NCBI RefSeq assembly: GCF_003201595.1
Contig: NZ_QJJS01000001.1
Location: forward strand, 248,001 to 312,000
Direction: 5' to 3'
DNA from: Sphaerotilus hippei
GTDB taxonomy: Bacteria; Pseudomonadota; Gammaproteobacteria; Burkholderiales; Burkholderiaceae_C
DNA: 64,000 bases
Below the pieces are notes generated by a model that was not told the origin of the DNA, did no database searches, and saw only the letters and a list, made by a program, of their open reading frames with translations. The position numbers and the translations under genes were made by a program. Numbering within the stretch: the first letter of the stretch is position 1; every line of letters starts with the position of its first letter. Positions 46,542 through 58,962 of the stretch are shown piece by piece.

Positions 46542-46791
46542 TCGATCACCTATGTATGGGCCGCGATTCCGAAGTGACATCGCGCAGTGACAGGTGGCGG
46601 ACGACCGTGGCCAGGGTCCATCGGTGAGCCCCGTCTCCATTCAGCCATCTGCTTTCCTGCGATGGATGAACTGTAGATTCACGCGGAGCGGCAAAAAATG
46701 ACGTGAGGGGAAATGTCTTTGCCGAAAAATGGAAAAATAATGGGGGTTTCCACCAGCTGTGTGCTCCACCCCTCGACATCGATCGTGTGGC

Positions 46792-47715
46792 TCAGCGCAG
46801 CGGCGCGGCCCACTTCTTCTCGAGTTCCAGTGCCTCGAAGCGTTCGACCAGGAAGTCGTTGAAGACCCGGATCTTGGCCGGCTGGTGGTGCCGGCTCTGG
46901 TAGGCGAGGTTGATGGTCAGCGGTGGCAGCTCCCAGTCGGTCAGCACCGGCACCAGCCGCCCGGCCACGATCTCGTCGTGGATGATGTAGAGCGGCTGGA
47001 TCACGATGCCCAGGCCCGCGAGCCCGGCCGAGCAGATCACCTGGCCCTCGTTGGAGTCCAGCATGCTGGTGATCGAGGTGTCGCGGCGCTCGTCGCCGCG
47101 GCTGAAGTGCAGCACGTTCGGGTCCTTGGCCAGGTTGTAGACCAGCAGGCGATGCTGCTTCAGGTCCTCGGGCGTCCTGGGCGTGCCGTGAGCGGCGAAG
47201 TAGCCGGGCGCGCCGGCCAGCACGCGCCGGGTGTGGGCCAGCCGGCGCACGGTGATGCCGGAGTCCCCCTCGATCTCGCGGGTGCGGATCGCCACGTCGA
47301 TGCCGGCTTCGATGAAGTCGGGGTAGCGGTTGGCCGCGACGATCTGCACGCTCAGCTTCGGATAACGGCGGCTGAACTCGGGCAGCCCGGGCGCGATGTG
47401 CATCATCGCGAACGACACCGAACTGGTGACGCGCAGCAAGCCGGTCGGCTGCAGGGTGGTCTCCAGCACGGCGGCCTCGGCCTCGGCCATCTCCGCCAGC
47501 ATCGCGACGCAGCGCCGATGGAACGACTGGCCGGCTTCGGTGAGCCACAAGCGCCGCGTGGTGCGCTCGACCAGTCGCACGCCCAGTCGCTCCTCCAGCG
47601 CGAGCAGCGTGCGGCTGGCCGCGGCGTTCGACATGTCGAGCTTCTCTGCGGCCCGCGACAGGCTGCCAAGTTCGGCGACCTGGACGAAGAACTCGATCTG
47701 CGACCAACGATCCAT
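46792..47715 (-). CDS. LysR-family regulator of the hydroxyquinol genes
   Basis: A 307-residue LysR-type regulator. The N-terminal winged helix-turn-helix is clear (FFVQVAELGSLSRAAEKLDM, then NAAASRTLLALEERLGVRLVERTTRRLWLT), followed by the effector-binding domain (VTSSVSFAMMHIAPGLPEF). It is divergent from the hydroxyquinol dioxygenase over 117 bases. A local role in regulating the dioxygenase and perhaps the leftward operon is likely from position; the inducer is unknown. The start at 47715 is preferred over an in-frame ATG 39 bases upstream. Confidence 0.87.
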   Translation of the reverse strand: MDRWSQIEFFVQVAELGSLSRAAEKLDMSNAAASRTLLALEERLGVRLVERTTRRLWLTEAGQSFHRRCVAMLAEMAEAEAAVLETTLQPTGLLRVTSSVSFAMMHIAPGLPEFSRRYPKLSVQIVAANRYPDFIEAGIDVAIRTREIEGDSGITVRRLAHTRRVLAGAPGYFAAHGTPRTPEDLKQHRLLVYNLAKDPNVLHFSRGDERRDTSITSMLDSNEGQVICSAGLAGLGIVIQPLYIIHDEIVAGRLVPVLTDWELPPLTINLAYQSRHHQPAKIRVFNDFLVERFEALELEKKWAAPLR

Positions 47716-47832
47716 GATTGATTCATCCACTTGGCGGAAAACTGATTTCACCACAGCGCATTTTTTTCCAATCCCTGTCGACTTAAGGTGGCGGCACTGG
47801 CCAGTTCAGACCACCAACAAGGAGACAAGACC
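47716..47832. promoter_or_regulatory. Divergent LysR/hydroxyquinol dioxygenase promoter region
   Basis: This intergenic stretch is poorer in GC than its flanks, with a run of seven T and a strong ribosome site (AAGGAGACAAG) for the dioxygenase GTG. It would hold the LysR binding site and both promoters; no single operator can be fixed by eye. Confidence 0.4.
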
Positions 47833-48717
47833 GTGCGCAACATCAACGAAGACACCATCACCCAGGCGGTACTGGCCGCCATGGACCAATGCCGTGATGC
47901 GCGCCTGCGCACGGTCATGACCAGCCTGGTCCAGCACCTGCATTCCTTCGCCCGCGAGGTCAAGCTGACCGAGGCGGAGTGGTTCCAGGCGATCCAGTTC
48001 CTGACCGCGGTCGGCCACATCACCGACGACGTGCGCCAGGAGTACATCCTGCTGTCCGACGTGCTGGGCCTGTCGACGCTGGTGACCGCGCAGAACAACG
48101 TCAAGCCCACCGGCTGCACCGAGGCCACCGTGTTCGGACCGTTCTTCGTCGAGAACGCGCCCGACTATCCGCTCGGCGCCGACATCTCGAACGGTGCGCG
48201 CGGCGAGCCGTGTTTCGTCAGCGGTCGGGTCACCGGCCTCGACGGCCAGCCGCTGGCCGGCGTGCTGATGGACGTCTGGCAATCGGACGAGGACGGCTTC
48301 TACGACGTGCAGAAAGCCCCGACCGCGGACCAGCCGCACACGCACCGGGCACGCGGACGCATCCGCACCGATGCGCAGGGCCGCTACCACTTCCGCTCGA
48401 TCCTGGCGCAGCCCTATCCGATCCCGCACGACGGCCCGGTCGGCCAGATGCTGGAGGCCCTGGGCCGCCATCCCTGGCGGCCGGCGCACCTGCACTTCAT
48501 GCTGAGCGCGCCCGATCATGAGCGCCTGATCACGCATGTCTTCCGGGACCATGACCGCTACCTCGACTCCGATGCGGTCTTCGGCGTGCGCTCGACGCTG
48601 ATCTCCGACTGGGTCCGGCACGAGGCCGGGACGGCGCCTGATGACACCACGATCGATCGGCCGTTCTACACCTTGAACTACGACTTCGTGCTCAACCCCG
48701 CCAAGCGGGCGGCCTGA
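47833..48717 (+). CDS. Hydroxyquinol 1,2-dioxygenase (intradiol)
   Basis: A 294-residue intradiol ring-cleavage dioxygenase that opens hydroxyquinol (1,2,4-trihydroxybenzene) to maleylacetate. The N-terminal dimerisation domain (about residues 1-110) and the non-heme Fe(III) site are both present: Tyr157 (DEDGFYDVQ), Tyr195 (PYPIPHDG), His219 and His221 (PAHLHF). The GFYDVQ type sequence and the IPHDGPVG loop fit the hydroxyquinol/chlorocatechol group rather than catechol 1,2-dioxygenase. The GTG at 47833 follows AAGGAGACAAG. Maleylacetate reductase, its pathway partner, is encoded nearby on the opposite strand. Confidence 0.88.
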   Translation: MRNINEDTITQAVLAAMDQCRDARLRTVMTSLVQHLHSFAREVKLTEAEWFQAIQFLTAVGHITDDVRQEYILLSDVLGLSTLVTAQNNVKPTGCTEATVFGPFFVENAPDYPLGADISNGARGEPCFVSGRVTGLDGQPLAGVLMDVWQSDEDGFYDVQKAPTADQPHTHRARGRIRTDAQGRYHFRSILAQPYPIPHDGPVGQMLEALGRHPWRPAHLHFMLSAPDHERLITHVFRDHDRYLDSDAVFGVRSTLISDWVRHEAGTAPDDTTIDRPFYTLNYDFVLNPAKRAA

Positions 48718-48877
48718 GCGTGCGGCCGACGACTGGCGGTCTGCCCCGAGGCCGTCAGTCGCCCCCGGCAAGATCACCCCGGCAACAGGGGTCCCTGCTT
48801 CCTTGTCAAAACATTAACGATTTATTATTGCAATCTTTCAAACTGATGCACTGCCGCTCTGGGCGGCACCGGATCCC

Positions 48878-50170
48878 ATGGCACAACAACATGGCCGCCC
48901 GCTGGCGGTCCTCACCTCGCTGTTCTTCATGTGGGGACTGATCACCTCGCTGAACGACATCCTGATCCCGCACCTGAAGGCGCTGTTCTCGCTGAGCTAT
49001 GTCGAGGCGATGCTGGTGCAGTTCTGCTTCTTCATGGCGTACTTCGTGGTCTCGCTGCCGGCGGGCTGGCTGCTGCAGCGCCTCGGCTACCAGCGCGGGC
49101 TGGTGGTGGGGCTGGGCACCATCGGCGTGGGCTGTCTGCTGTTCTACCCGGCGGCAGGCGCGCACGCCTACCCGCTGTTCCTGGGCGCGCTGTTCGTGCT
49201 GGCCGCGGGCGTGACGCTGCTGCAGGTGGCGGCCAATCCCTACGTGACGCTGCTGGGTGAGCCGGAGACCGCCTCCAGCCGGCTGAACCTGACCCAGGCC
49301 TTCAACTCGCTGGGCGCGACGGTGGGGCCGATGGTCGGCGCCGTGGCCATCCTGGGTGCAGCCGACCACGCGGTCGGCGCCCAGGCCGATCCTTCGAGCG
49401 TGCAGGGCCCCTACCTGGTGCTGGCCGGCCTGCTGTTCCTGCTGGCCGTGGTCGTCGCCTGGGTGCGTCTGCCCGATCCGCGCCGACTGGTCGAGGCACA
49501 GCAGGCCGAGCTGCGCGGCAGCGCGGCGTCGGCCGACGCCGGCGAGCAGGGCAGCCTGTGGGCGCACCGCCATCTGGTGCTGGGCGCCGTGGCCATCTTC
49601 GCCTACGTGGGCGCCGAGGTGTCCATCGGCAGCCTGCTGGTCAACCTGATGGGCGAGCCGGCCATCGCCGGCCTGAGCGCGGCCGAGGCCGGCAAGTGGC
49701 TGTCGCTGTACTGGGGCGCCGCGATGGTGGGCCGCTTCATCGGCAGCGCGCTGATGCGCAAGGTGTCGGCCGCCCGGGTGCTGGCCGCCGCCGGCCTGGT
49801 CAACGCCGCGCTGATCGCGCTGGCCATCGCCGTGAGCGGTCCGGTGGCGATGTGGAGCCTGCTGGCCGTCGGCCTGTTCAACTCCATCATGTTCCCGACC
49901 ATCTTCGCGCTGGCCCTCGAAGGCCTGGGCGCACTGACCAGCCGCGGTTCCGGCCTGCTGTGCATGGCCATCGTCGGCGGCGCCATCGTGCCGCTGGCCC
50001 AGGCCCTGCTGGCCGACCACTGGGGCCTGCTGCCGTCCTTCGCCGTGCCGCTGGTGTGCTACCTGTACATCGCCCACTACGGCGGCTGGGGCCACCAGCC
50101 CGCGGGCCCGGCCGTCACCGAGCCGGCCGAGCCGCTGCGCGCTCCCCGCGCCGCCGCGCAGGGGGCCTGA
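48878..50170 (+). CDS. FucP/GluP-type sugar MFS transporter
   Basis: A 430-residue, 12-segment MFS permease of the FucP/GluP sugar-proton symporter family. Characteristic features are FFMWGLITSLNDILIPHLKALF in segment 1, FVVSLPAGWLLQRLGYQRGL in the segment 2-3 loop, and AANPYVTLLG together with LNLTQAFNSLGATVGP in segment 4. It follows the hydroxyquinol dioxygenase by 160 bases on the same strand and ends 403 bases before gyrB. Its substrate is unknown; together with the ABC importer it makes a second sugar-type uptake route in the island. The C-terminus is Pro/Ala-rich. Confidence 0.87.
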   Translation: MAQQHGRPLAVLTSLFFMWGLITSLNDILIPHLKALFSLSYVEAMLVQFCFFMAYFVVSLPAGWLLQRLGYQRGLVVGLGTIGVGCLLFYPAAGAHAYPLFLGALFVLAAGVTLLQVAANPYVTLLGEPETASSRLNLTQAFNSLGATVGPMVGAVAILGAADHAVGAQADPSSVQGPYLVLAGLLFLLAVVVAWVRLPDPRRLVEAQQAELRGSAASADAGEQGSLWAHRHLVLGAVAIFAYVGAEVSIGSLLVNLMGEPAIAGLSAAEAGKWLSLYWGAAMVGRFIGSALMRKVSAARVLAAAGLVNAALIALAIAVSGPVAMWSLLAVGLFNSIMFPTIFALALEGLGALTSRGSGLLCMAIVGGAIVPLAQALLADHWGLLPSFAVPLVCYLYIAHYGGWGHQPAGPAVTEPAEPLRAPRAAAQGA

Positions 50171-50207
50171 ACCCCGCGGGGCGACCCGCGCGCCCCACGA
50201 TCAGCAG

Positions 50208-50235
50208 AAGGCCCAGCGGATGCTGGGCCTTTTTG
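50208..50235 (+). terminator. Rho-independent terminator after the MFS gene
   Basis: AAGGCCCAGC and GCTGGGCCTT form a perfect stem with GGAT loop, followed by a T run (TTTTT). It ends rightward transcription of the MFS gene. The stem is almost identical to the gyrB terminator. Confidence 0.85.
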
Positions 50236-50518
50236 CGTTCTGGGGGACTTCAAGGTGTTCGAGGGGTGTCGGCGGTTGCCAGGGGCGGCGAGCGGACGAT
50301 GCCTGTGCTGCACGTTCCTACTGCAGACGGGCTCGTAAGCTTCCCTGTCAAGAAGACAGTTGATTCCTAGAGTCCGCGGCGGTTGTGTTGATCAATCTGG
50401 GCATGGACTGCTTGGGCGGCACACCGCCCAATGCGTCATGCGGCCGCGTCATTCGTGCCCATGGGGACGGGTTAACCGCACGACCGAACATCTCCAGAAA
50501 AACGGATCACCCCAAAAA

Positions 50519-50546
50519 CAAAAGGCCCAGCATCCGCCGGGCCTTT
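50519..50546 (-). terminator. Rho-independent terminator after gyrB
   Basis: On the minus strand AAGGCCCGGC, GGAT loop and GCTGGGCCTT (one mismatch in the stem), then TTGTTTTT-type T-rich sequence. It ends the leftward gyrB transcript and lies within 30 bases of the gyrB stop. Confidence 0.8.
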
Positions 50547-50572
50547 CCACTTCCTGGGTCATCCGGCCAGCA

Positions 50573-53122
<2,550 letters not shown>

Positions 53123-53160
53123 TCACGGGGCCGTCAGAGGGTGATCTGCGGCGCCTTTCA

Positions 53161-53190
53161 AAAACGCGGAAGCGGGCCGGGGCCCGCTTG
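53161..53190 (-). terminator. Hairpin between dnaN and gyrB
   Basis: AAGCGGGCC and GGCCCGCTT form a strong stem; on the leftward transcript it is followed by a short CG-rich spacer then five T. The distance from stem to T run is longer than ideal, so partial termination after dnaN is likely. Confidence 0.55.
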
Positions 53191-53240
53191 TGCACTGTCT
53201 CGTGGTTTTCGATGGTCGTCGGTCCTGTGGGGCCGGCGCC

Positions 53241-54380
53241 TCAGATGCGCATCGGCATCACGACGTACTTGAAGCCGGCCTGGTCGGGGATGGTGACCAG
53301 GGCGGAGCTGTTGGCGTCCTGCAGCGACAGGGTGACCATGTCGGCGCCGCTGTTGGACAGCACGTCCATCAGGTAGGTGACGTTGAAGCCGATCTCGATG
53401 GCGTCGCCGCCGTAGTCGATCTCGAGCTCTTCCTTGGCCTCTTCCTGCTCGGCGTTGCTCGACGCGATGCGCAGCGTGCCGGGTTCGAAGTTGACCCGCA
53501 CGCCCTTGAACTTCTCGCTGGTCAGGATGGCGGCGCGCTGCAGGCTGGCCAGCAGCGGGGCGCGGCCCAGCGTGATGTGGTTGCGGTGGTTCTTCGGGAT
53601 CACGCGGTTGTAGTCGGGGAACTTGCCCTCGACCAGCTTGGTGACGAACTCCATGCCGCCGAAGGTGAACTTGGCCTGGTTGTCGGCGAAGCGCATCTCG
53701 ATGCGGGCTTCTTCCCCGTCGGCGCTGGCGGCCTTGCTGGCCTTGTCGTCCTTGAGCAGGCGCTGCAGCTCGAGCACGGTCTTGCGCGGCAGGATGACTT
53801 CCTGCTTGGGGATGTCGTGCTCGAGTTCGGCCTGGGCCAGCGCGAGGCGGTGGCCGTCGGTGGCCACCAGCGTCAGCGTGCGGCCTTCGGCGACGAACAG
53901 GATGCCGTTGAGGTAATAACGGATGTCGTGCACCGCCATGGCGAAGTGCACCTGGTCGATCAGGCCCTTGAGCGTCTTCTGCGGCACGCTGAAGGTGGGG
54001 CCGAAATCGGCGGCTTCCTGGACCAGCGGGAAATCCTCGGCCGGCAGGGTCTGCAGCGTGAAGCGGCTCTTGCCACCCTGCAGCGTCAGCTTGTTCTGGG
54101 CGGCGCTGAGCGTGACGATCTGGTCGGCCGGCAGCGTGCGCAGGATGTCGATGAGCTTGCGCGCGCCGACGGTGGTGCTGAAGGTGCTGTCGTCACCGCC
54201 CAGCTCGGCGCTGGTGCGCACCTGGATCTCGAGGTCGGAGGTGGTGAACTCGGCCACGCCGGCCTGCTTGCGGATCATCACATTGGCCAGGATCGGCAGG
54301 GTGTGTCGCCGTTCGACGATGCCCGAAACCGCCTGGAGGGCGCCCAGGACCTTTTCCTGCGGTGCTTTCAACACGATCAT
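53241..54380 (-). CDS. dnaN: DNA polymerase III beta subunit (sliding clamp)
   Basis: A 379-residue sliding clamp, which encircles DNA and tethers polymerase III. Three DnaN-type domains can be followed: the start MIVLKAPQEKVLGALQAVSGIVERRHTLPILAN, the middle FSVPQKTLKGLIDQVHFAM, and the C-terminal YLMDVLSNSGADMVTLSL region ending with VMPMRI, the usual hydrophobic terminus. It is slightly longer than the 366-residue E. coli protein because of a Glu/Ala-rich loop around residue 180. Second gene of the dnaA-dnaN pair, 54 bases after dnaA. Confidence 0.98.
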   Translation of the reverse strand: MIVLKAPQEKVLGALQAVSGIVERRHTLPILANVMIRKQAGVAEFTTSDLEIQVRTSAELGGDDSTFSTTVGARKLIDILRTLPADQIVTLSAAQNKLTLQGGKSRFTLQTLPAEDFPLVQEAADFGPTFSVPQKTLKGLIDQVHFAMAVHDIRYYLNGILFVAEGRTLTLVATDGHRLALAQAELEHDIPKQEVILPRKTVLELQRLLKDDKASKAASADGEEARIEMRFADNQAKFTFGGMEFVTKLVEGKFPDYNRVIPKNHRNHITLGRAPLLASLQRAAILTSEKFKGVRVNFEPGTLRIASSNAEQEEAKEELEIDYGGDAIEIGFNVTYLMDVLSNSGADMVTLSLQDANSSALVTIPDQAGFKYVVMPMRI

Positions 54381-54434
54381 GTCTGTCTTCTCTCAGCTCG
54401 TACCGGACGAGTCATTTTCGCCTGTTTTGCGGGC

Positions 54435-55910
<1,476 letters not shown>

Positions 55911-56211
55911 GTTCTTGTGTGGACAACTACCGGCGAAGGGGCGCGATTGTAGCCACAACCCGACCGGCGAAGACATGGTTATCCACAACTTTGGCCCGGG
56001 GGTCAAGCCCGGTTCGCGAGTCAAGGTCAGGGGGCATCGAGTTGACGTCGTGCTGTGGATTTGCTGTAATCGCGGGTTTCCCGAATTGCCTCGGGTGCCT
56101 TCAGGGGTGCGCGAGTGCGGCGGGATCGGCATCAACGGGCCAGTGCTTGTCATGGGTCCGCAGTGCGGCGCCACTCCACCGGCGCCGCTCAAGTGACATC
56201 AAGGAATAGCA
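55911..56211. other. Chromosome replication origin region (oriC, probable)
   Basis: The gap between divergent dnaA and rpmH holds DnaA boxes: a perfect TTATCCACA at 55979-55987, a reverse TTGTCCACA at 55918-55926 (8 of 9), and weaker 7-of-9 matches at 55949-55957 and 56054-56062. The surrounding gene order dnaA-dnaN / rpmH-rnpA-yidD-yidC is the classical origin context. An AT-rich unwinding element is not obvious in this high-GC sequence. The dnaA promoter must also lie here. Confidence 0.75.
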
Positions 56212-56346
56212 ATGAAGCGCACCTACCAGCCCTCCAAGACCCGTCGTGCCCGCACCCACGGTTTCCTCGTCCGCATGAAGACCCGTGGTGGCCGTCAGGT
56301 CATCGCCGCTCGTCGCGCCAAGGGCCGCAAGCGCCTGGCCGTCTGA
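56212..56346 (+). CDS. rpmH: 50S ribosomal protein L34
   Basis: A 44-residue ribosomal protein. The sequence starts [19 protein letters not shown] and ends [10 protein letters not shown], a full match to the L34 family; it is Arg/Lys-rich as expected. It binds 23S rRNA and stabilises the large subunit. An AAGGA ribosome site precedes the ATG. It is the first gene of the rightward rpmH-rnpA-yidD-yidC operon next to the origin. Confidence 0.98.
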   Translation: MKRTYQPSKTRRARTHGFLVRMKTRGGRQVIAARRAKGRKRLAV

Positions 56347-56380
56347 GCTCTGGCCTGAACGGGCTCACGCCCCTGCTGCG

Positions 56381-56899
56381 GTGAACCGTGTCGCGCCGCT
56401 CTCCTGGACCTGCCTTGCCGGTCCCGCCCGTTTCCAGGCGGTGATGGGCATGCGGCCCTGCGCTCGAAGTGCCCGTTTCATGGTGCATTTCCTGGCGGCG
56501 GAAGCCGCGCTGCCGCCGGCGGATCCGGAGTTGTCAACAGGCGATGCCGGGGAGACCCCGGAGCTTGTGGATGACTTGCCCGTCGCGGGCACGGCACACC
56601 GCCTGCGGGTCGGTCTGGTGGTGCCCAAGCGCCACGCCAAGCGGTCGGTGACACGCAATCTCGTCAAGCGGCACTGCCGCGTGGCGATCGACCGTCACCT
56701 GCCGCAGTTGGCGGTCGGCGACTGGGTGCTGCGCCTGCGCGCACCGATCGACCGCAAGGTCTTCACCAGCGCCTCGTCGAGCGTGCTGGCGGATGGTCTG
56801 CGGGCCGAGATCGAACAGGTGATCGGCGACGCGATCCGTCGCACCCGTGCGGCGGCCCGGTCGGCCGGGCCTCGCCCGGTGGCGCCCGCGCCGGCCTGA
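56381..56899 (+). CDS. rnpA: Ribonuclease P protein component
   Basis: A 172-residue RNase P protein subunit, which binds the catalytic RNA and helps process tRNA 5' ends. The key RNR motif is present as KRSVTRNLVKRHCR, preceded by the strand RLRVGLVVPKR. The N-terminal leader (VNRVAPLSWTCLAGPARFQAVM) matches the usual aromatic-rich start loosely. GTG at 56381 is chosen; the exact start is uncertain. The C-terminal tail and an acidic insert (about residues 45-70) make it longer than the usual 115-130 residues. It follows rpmH by 34 bases and precedes yidD. Confidence 0.93.
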   Translation: MNRVAPLSWTCLAGPARFQAVMGMRPCARSARFMVHFLAAEAALPPADPELSTGDAGETPELVDDLPVAGTAHRLRVGLVVPKRHAKRSVTRNLVKRHCRVAIDRHLPQLAVGDWVLRLRAPIDRKVFTSASSSVLADGLRAEIEQVIGDAIRRTRAAARSAGPRPVAPAPA

Positions 56900-56905
56900 C
56901 GCGTG

Positions 56906-57298
56906 ATGACGCCCCCCGAGTTGTTCCCCGCAGCGACCCGTCCCGAGATGGCGGGTCGTCGCACATCCGCGCCTGCCCGGGCGCTGATGCTGCTGGTGCG
57001 GGGCTACCGGCTGCTGCTCAGCCCCTGGCTGGGTTCGTCCTGCCGGTTCGAGCCGACCTGCTCGGCCTACGCGCTGCAGGCGCTCTCCCGCCACGGAGCG
57101 GCCACCGGATCCCGGTTGACGCTCTGGCGCCTGGCCCGCTGCCACCCCTGGTGCGCCGGCGGCCATGATCCCGTGCCGGACACGGTGCGCGGACTTTTCA
57201 CTTCCCTGCTCGAACGATCGGATGGCCGTGCCGGCCCCCTGGCGCCGGTCCGTCCCGATGTCGTCGAGCCAACCGACCTGCGAAAGAAGTCTCTATGA
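56906..57298 (+). CDS. yidD: Membrane protein insertion efficiency factor YidD
   Basis: A 130-residue protein of the YidD family, which assists YidC-dependent membrane insertion. The core LLVRGYRLLLSPWLGSSCRFEPTCSAYALQAL, with three conserved Cys and RCHPWCAGGHDPVP, is diagnostic. The N-terminal and C-terminal extensions make it longer than the usual 80 residues; the GTG two codons... one codon before the ATG is an alternative start. The stop overlaps the yidC ATG, so the two are translationally coupled. Confidence 0.92.
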   Translation: MTPPELFPAATRPEMAGRRTSAPARALMLLVRGYRLLLSPWLGSSCRFEPTCSAYALQALSRHGAATGSRLTLWRLARCHPWCAGGHDPVPDTVRGLFTSLLERSDGRAGPLAPVRPDVVEPTDLRKKSL

Positions 57299-58962
57299 CC
57301 GATGTTCGGCGCGCCCTGCTGTGGGGCGTCTTCTCCGTCTCGCTGGTGATGCTGTGGGATGGCTGGAACAAGCACAACGGCCAGCCTTCGATGTTCTCGC
57401 CGGCCACGGCGGTGACGGCGGCGGCCTCGGCACCGGGTTCTTCGGTGCCGGCACCGGTCGCGCTGGGTGCGGCCGCTGCGGCGGGCACGGTGCCCGGCAC
57501 GGCGGCTGCGGCCGCCCCGGCCTCCGAGCTGGTGCAGGTGAGCACCGACACGCTGACGCTGCGTTTTGACACCCTGGGGGCCACGCTGGTCCACGCCGAG
57601 CTGCTCAAGCACCACGAGAGCGCGGACGCGAAGCATCCGATCGTGCTGCTGGACCGTTCGGCCTCGCGGGTCTACCTGGCGCAGACCGGCCTGATCCCGG
57701 CCCAGCCCGGCACCGAGCTGCCGACCCACCAGACCCCGATGACGGTGTCGCCGGGCGAGCGCACGCTGGCCGCCGGCCAGGACGAGCTGAAGATCCGCTT
57801 CGAGTCCGCGGAAGTCGGTGGTGCCAAGCTGGTGAAGACCTTCACGCTGCGCCGCGGCCAGTACCTGATCGGCGTGGAGCAGGAGGTGGTCAACACCGGT
57901 GCGGCGCCGCTGAAGGCGCAGGCCTACCTGCAGCTGGTGCGTGACGGCAATCCGCTGCCGGATGCCTCGAGCTTCTACAGCACCTTCACCGGTCCGGCCA
58001 TCTACACCGAGGCCGGCAAGTTCCAGAAGGAAGAGTTCAAGGCCATCGAGAAGCGCTCGGCCGGCGCCAAGCCCGATCACGAGACCACGGCCGACAACGG
58101 CTGGGCCGCGATGGTCCAGCACTACTTCGCCACCGCCTGGCTGCTGCCGGAAAAGGCCACGCGCGAGTTCTTCACCCGCAAGGTCGACACCAACCTCTAT
58201 TCGGTGGGCATGATCGTGCCGCTGGAGGAGATCGCTCCGGGGGCCAGCCGCAAGCTGTCGTCGCAGCTGTTCGTCGGCCCGCAGGAAGAGAAGCGCCTCG
58301 AGGCGATGGCCCCGGGCCTGGAGCTGGTCAAGGACTACGGCTTCGTGACCATCCTGGCCAAGCCGATGTTCTGGACGCTCGACAAGCTGCACAGCTTCAT
58401 CGGCAACTGGGGCTGGTCCATCATCGCGCTGGTCGTGCTGCTGAAGATCGCCTTCTACTGGCTGAACGCGAACGCCTACAAGTCGATGGCCAAGATGAAG
58501 GCGGTCGGCCCGAAGGTGCAGGAGATGCGCGAGCGCCTGAAGGACGATCCGCAGAAGATGCAGCAGGAGATGATGCGCATCTACCGCGAGGAGAAGGTCA
58601 ACCCGCTGGGGGGCTGCCTGCCGATCTTCGTGCAGATGCCGTTCTTCATCGCGCTGTACTGGGTGCTGCTGTCGTCGGTGGAGATGCGCGGGGCGCCGTG
58701 GCTGGGCTGGATCACCGACCTGAGCGCCAAGGATCCGTTCTTCATCCTGCCGCTGCTGATGACCGCCACCTCGCTGCTGCAGGTCTGGCTGAACCCGACG
58801 CCGCCCGATCCGATGCAGGCCAAGATGATGTGGATCATGCCGCTGGCCTTCAGCGTCATGTTCTTCTTCTTCCCGGCCGGTCTGGTGCTGTACTGGTTCG
58901 TCAACAACCTGCTGTCGATCGCGCAGCAGTGGATGATCAACCGCCAGCTCGGCGTGGCGTGA
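57295..58962 (+). CDS. yidC: Membrane protein insertase YidC
   Basis: A 555-residue Oxa1-family insertase that folds inner-membrane proteins with or without SecYEG. A first membrane segment at residues 5-22 is followed by an Ala/Pro-rich linker, the large periplasmic beta-sandwich domain (about residues 80-345) and the C-terminal five-helix core starting at SFIGNWGWSIIALVVLLKIAFYW, including the loop MQQEMMRIYREEKVNPLGGCLP with the essential region, and ending FVNNLLSIAQQWMINRQ. A terminator follows. Its ATG overlaps the yidD stop. Confidence 0.98.
   Translation: MTDVRRALLWGVFSVSLVMLWDGWNKHNGQPSMFSPATAVTAAASAPGSSVPAPVALGAAAAAGTVPGTAAAAAPASELVQVSTDTLTLRFDTLGATLVHAELLKHHESADAKHPIVLLDRSASRVYLAQTGLIPAQPGTELPTHQTPMTVSPGERTLAAGQDELKIRFESAEVGGAKLVKTFTLRRGQYLIGVEQEVVNTGAAPLKAQAYLQLVRDGNPLPDASSFYSTFTGPAIYTEAGKFQKEEFKAIEKRSAGAKPDHETTADNGWAAMVQHYFATAWLLPEKATREFFTRKVDTNLYSVGMIVPLEEIAPGASRKLSSQLFVGPQEEKRLEAMAPGLELVKDYGFVTILAKPMFWTLDKLHSFIGNWGWSIIALVVLLKIAFYWLNANAYKSMAKMKAVGPKVQEMRERLKDDPQKMQQEMMRIYREEKVNPLGGCLPIFVQMPFFIALYWVLLSSVEMRGAPWLGWITDLSAKDPFFILPLLMTATSLLQVWLNPTPPDPMQAKMMWIMPLAFSVMFFFFPAGLVLYWFVNNLLSIAQQWMINRQLGVA

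Larger units (their letters stand above)
50171..50572. other. Intergenic region between MFS gene and gyrB
   Basis: About 400 bases without a supportable gene. It holds two facing rho-independent terminators (one for each flanking gene) and, at 50412-50431, a perfect hairpin TTGGGCGG-CACA-CCGCCCAA without a T tract. The remainder shows lower GC and no ribosome site or conserved-looking reading frame; nothing else is recognised. Confidence 0.7.
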
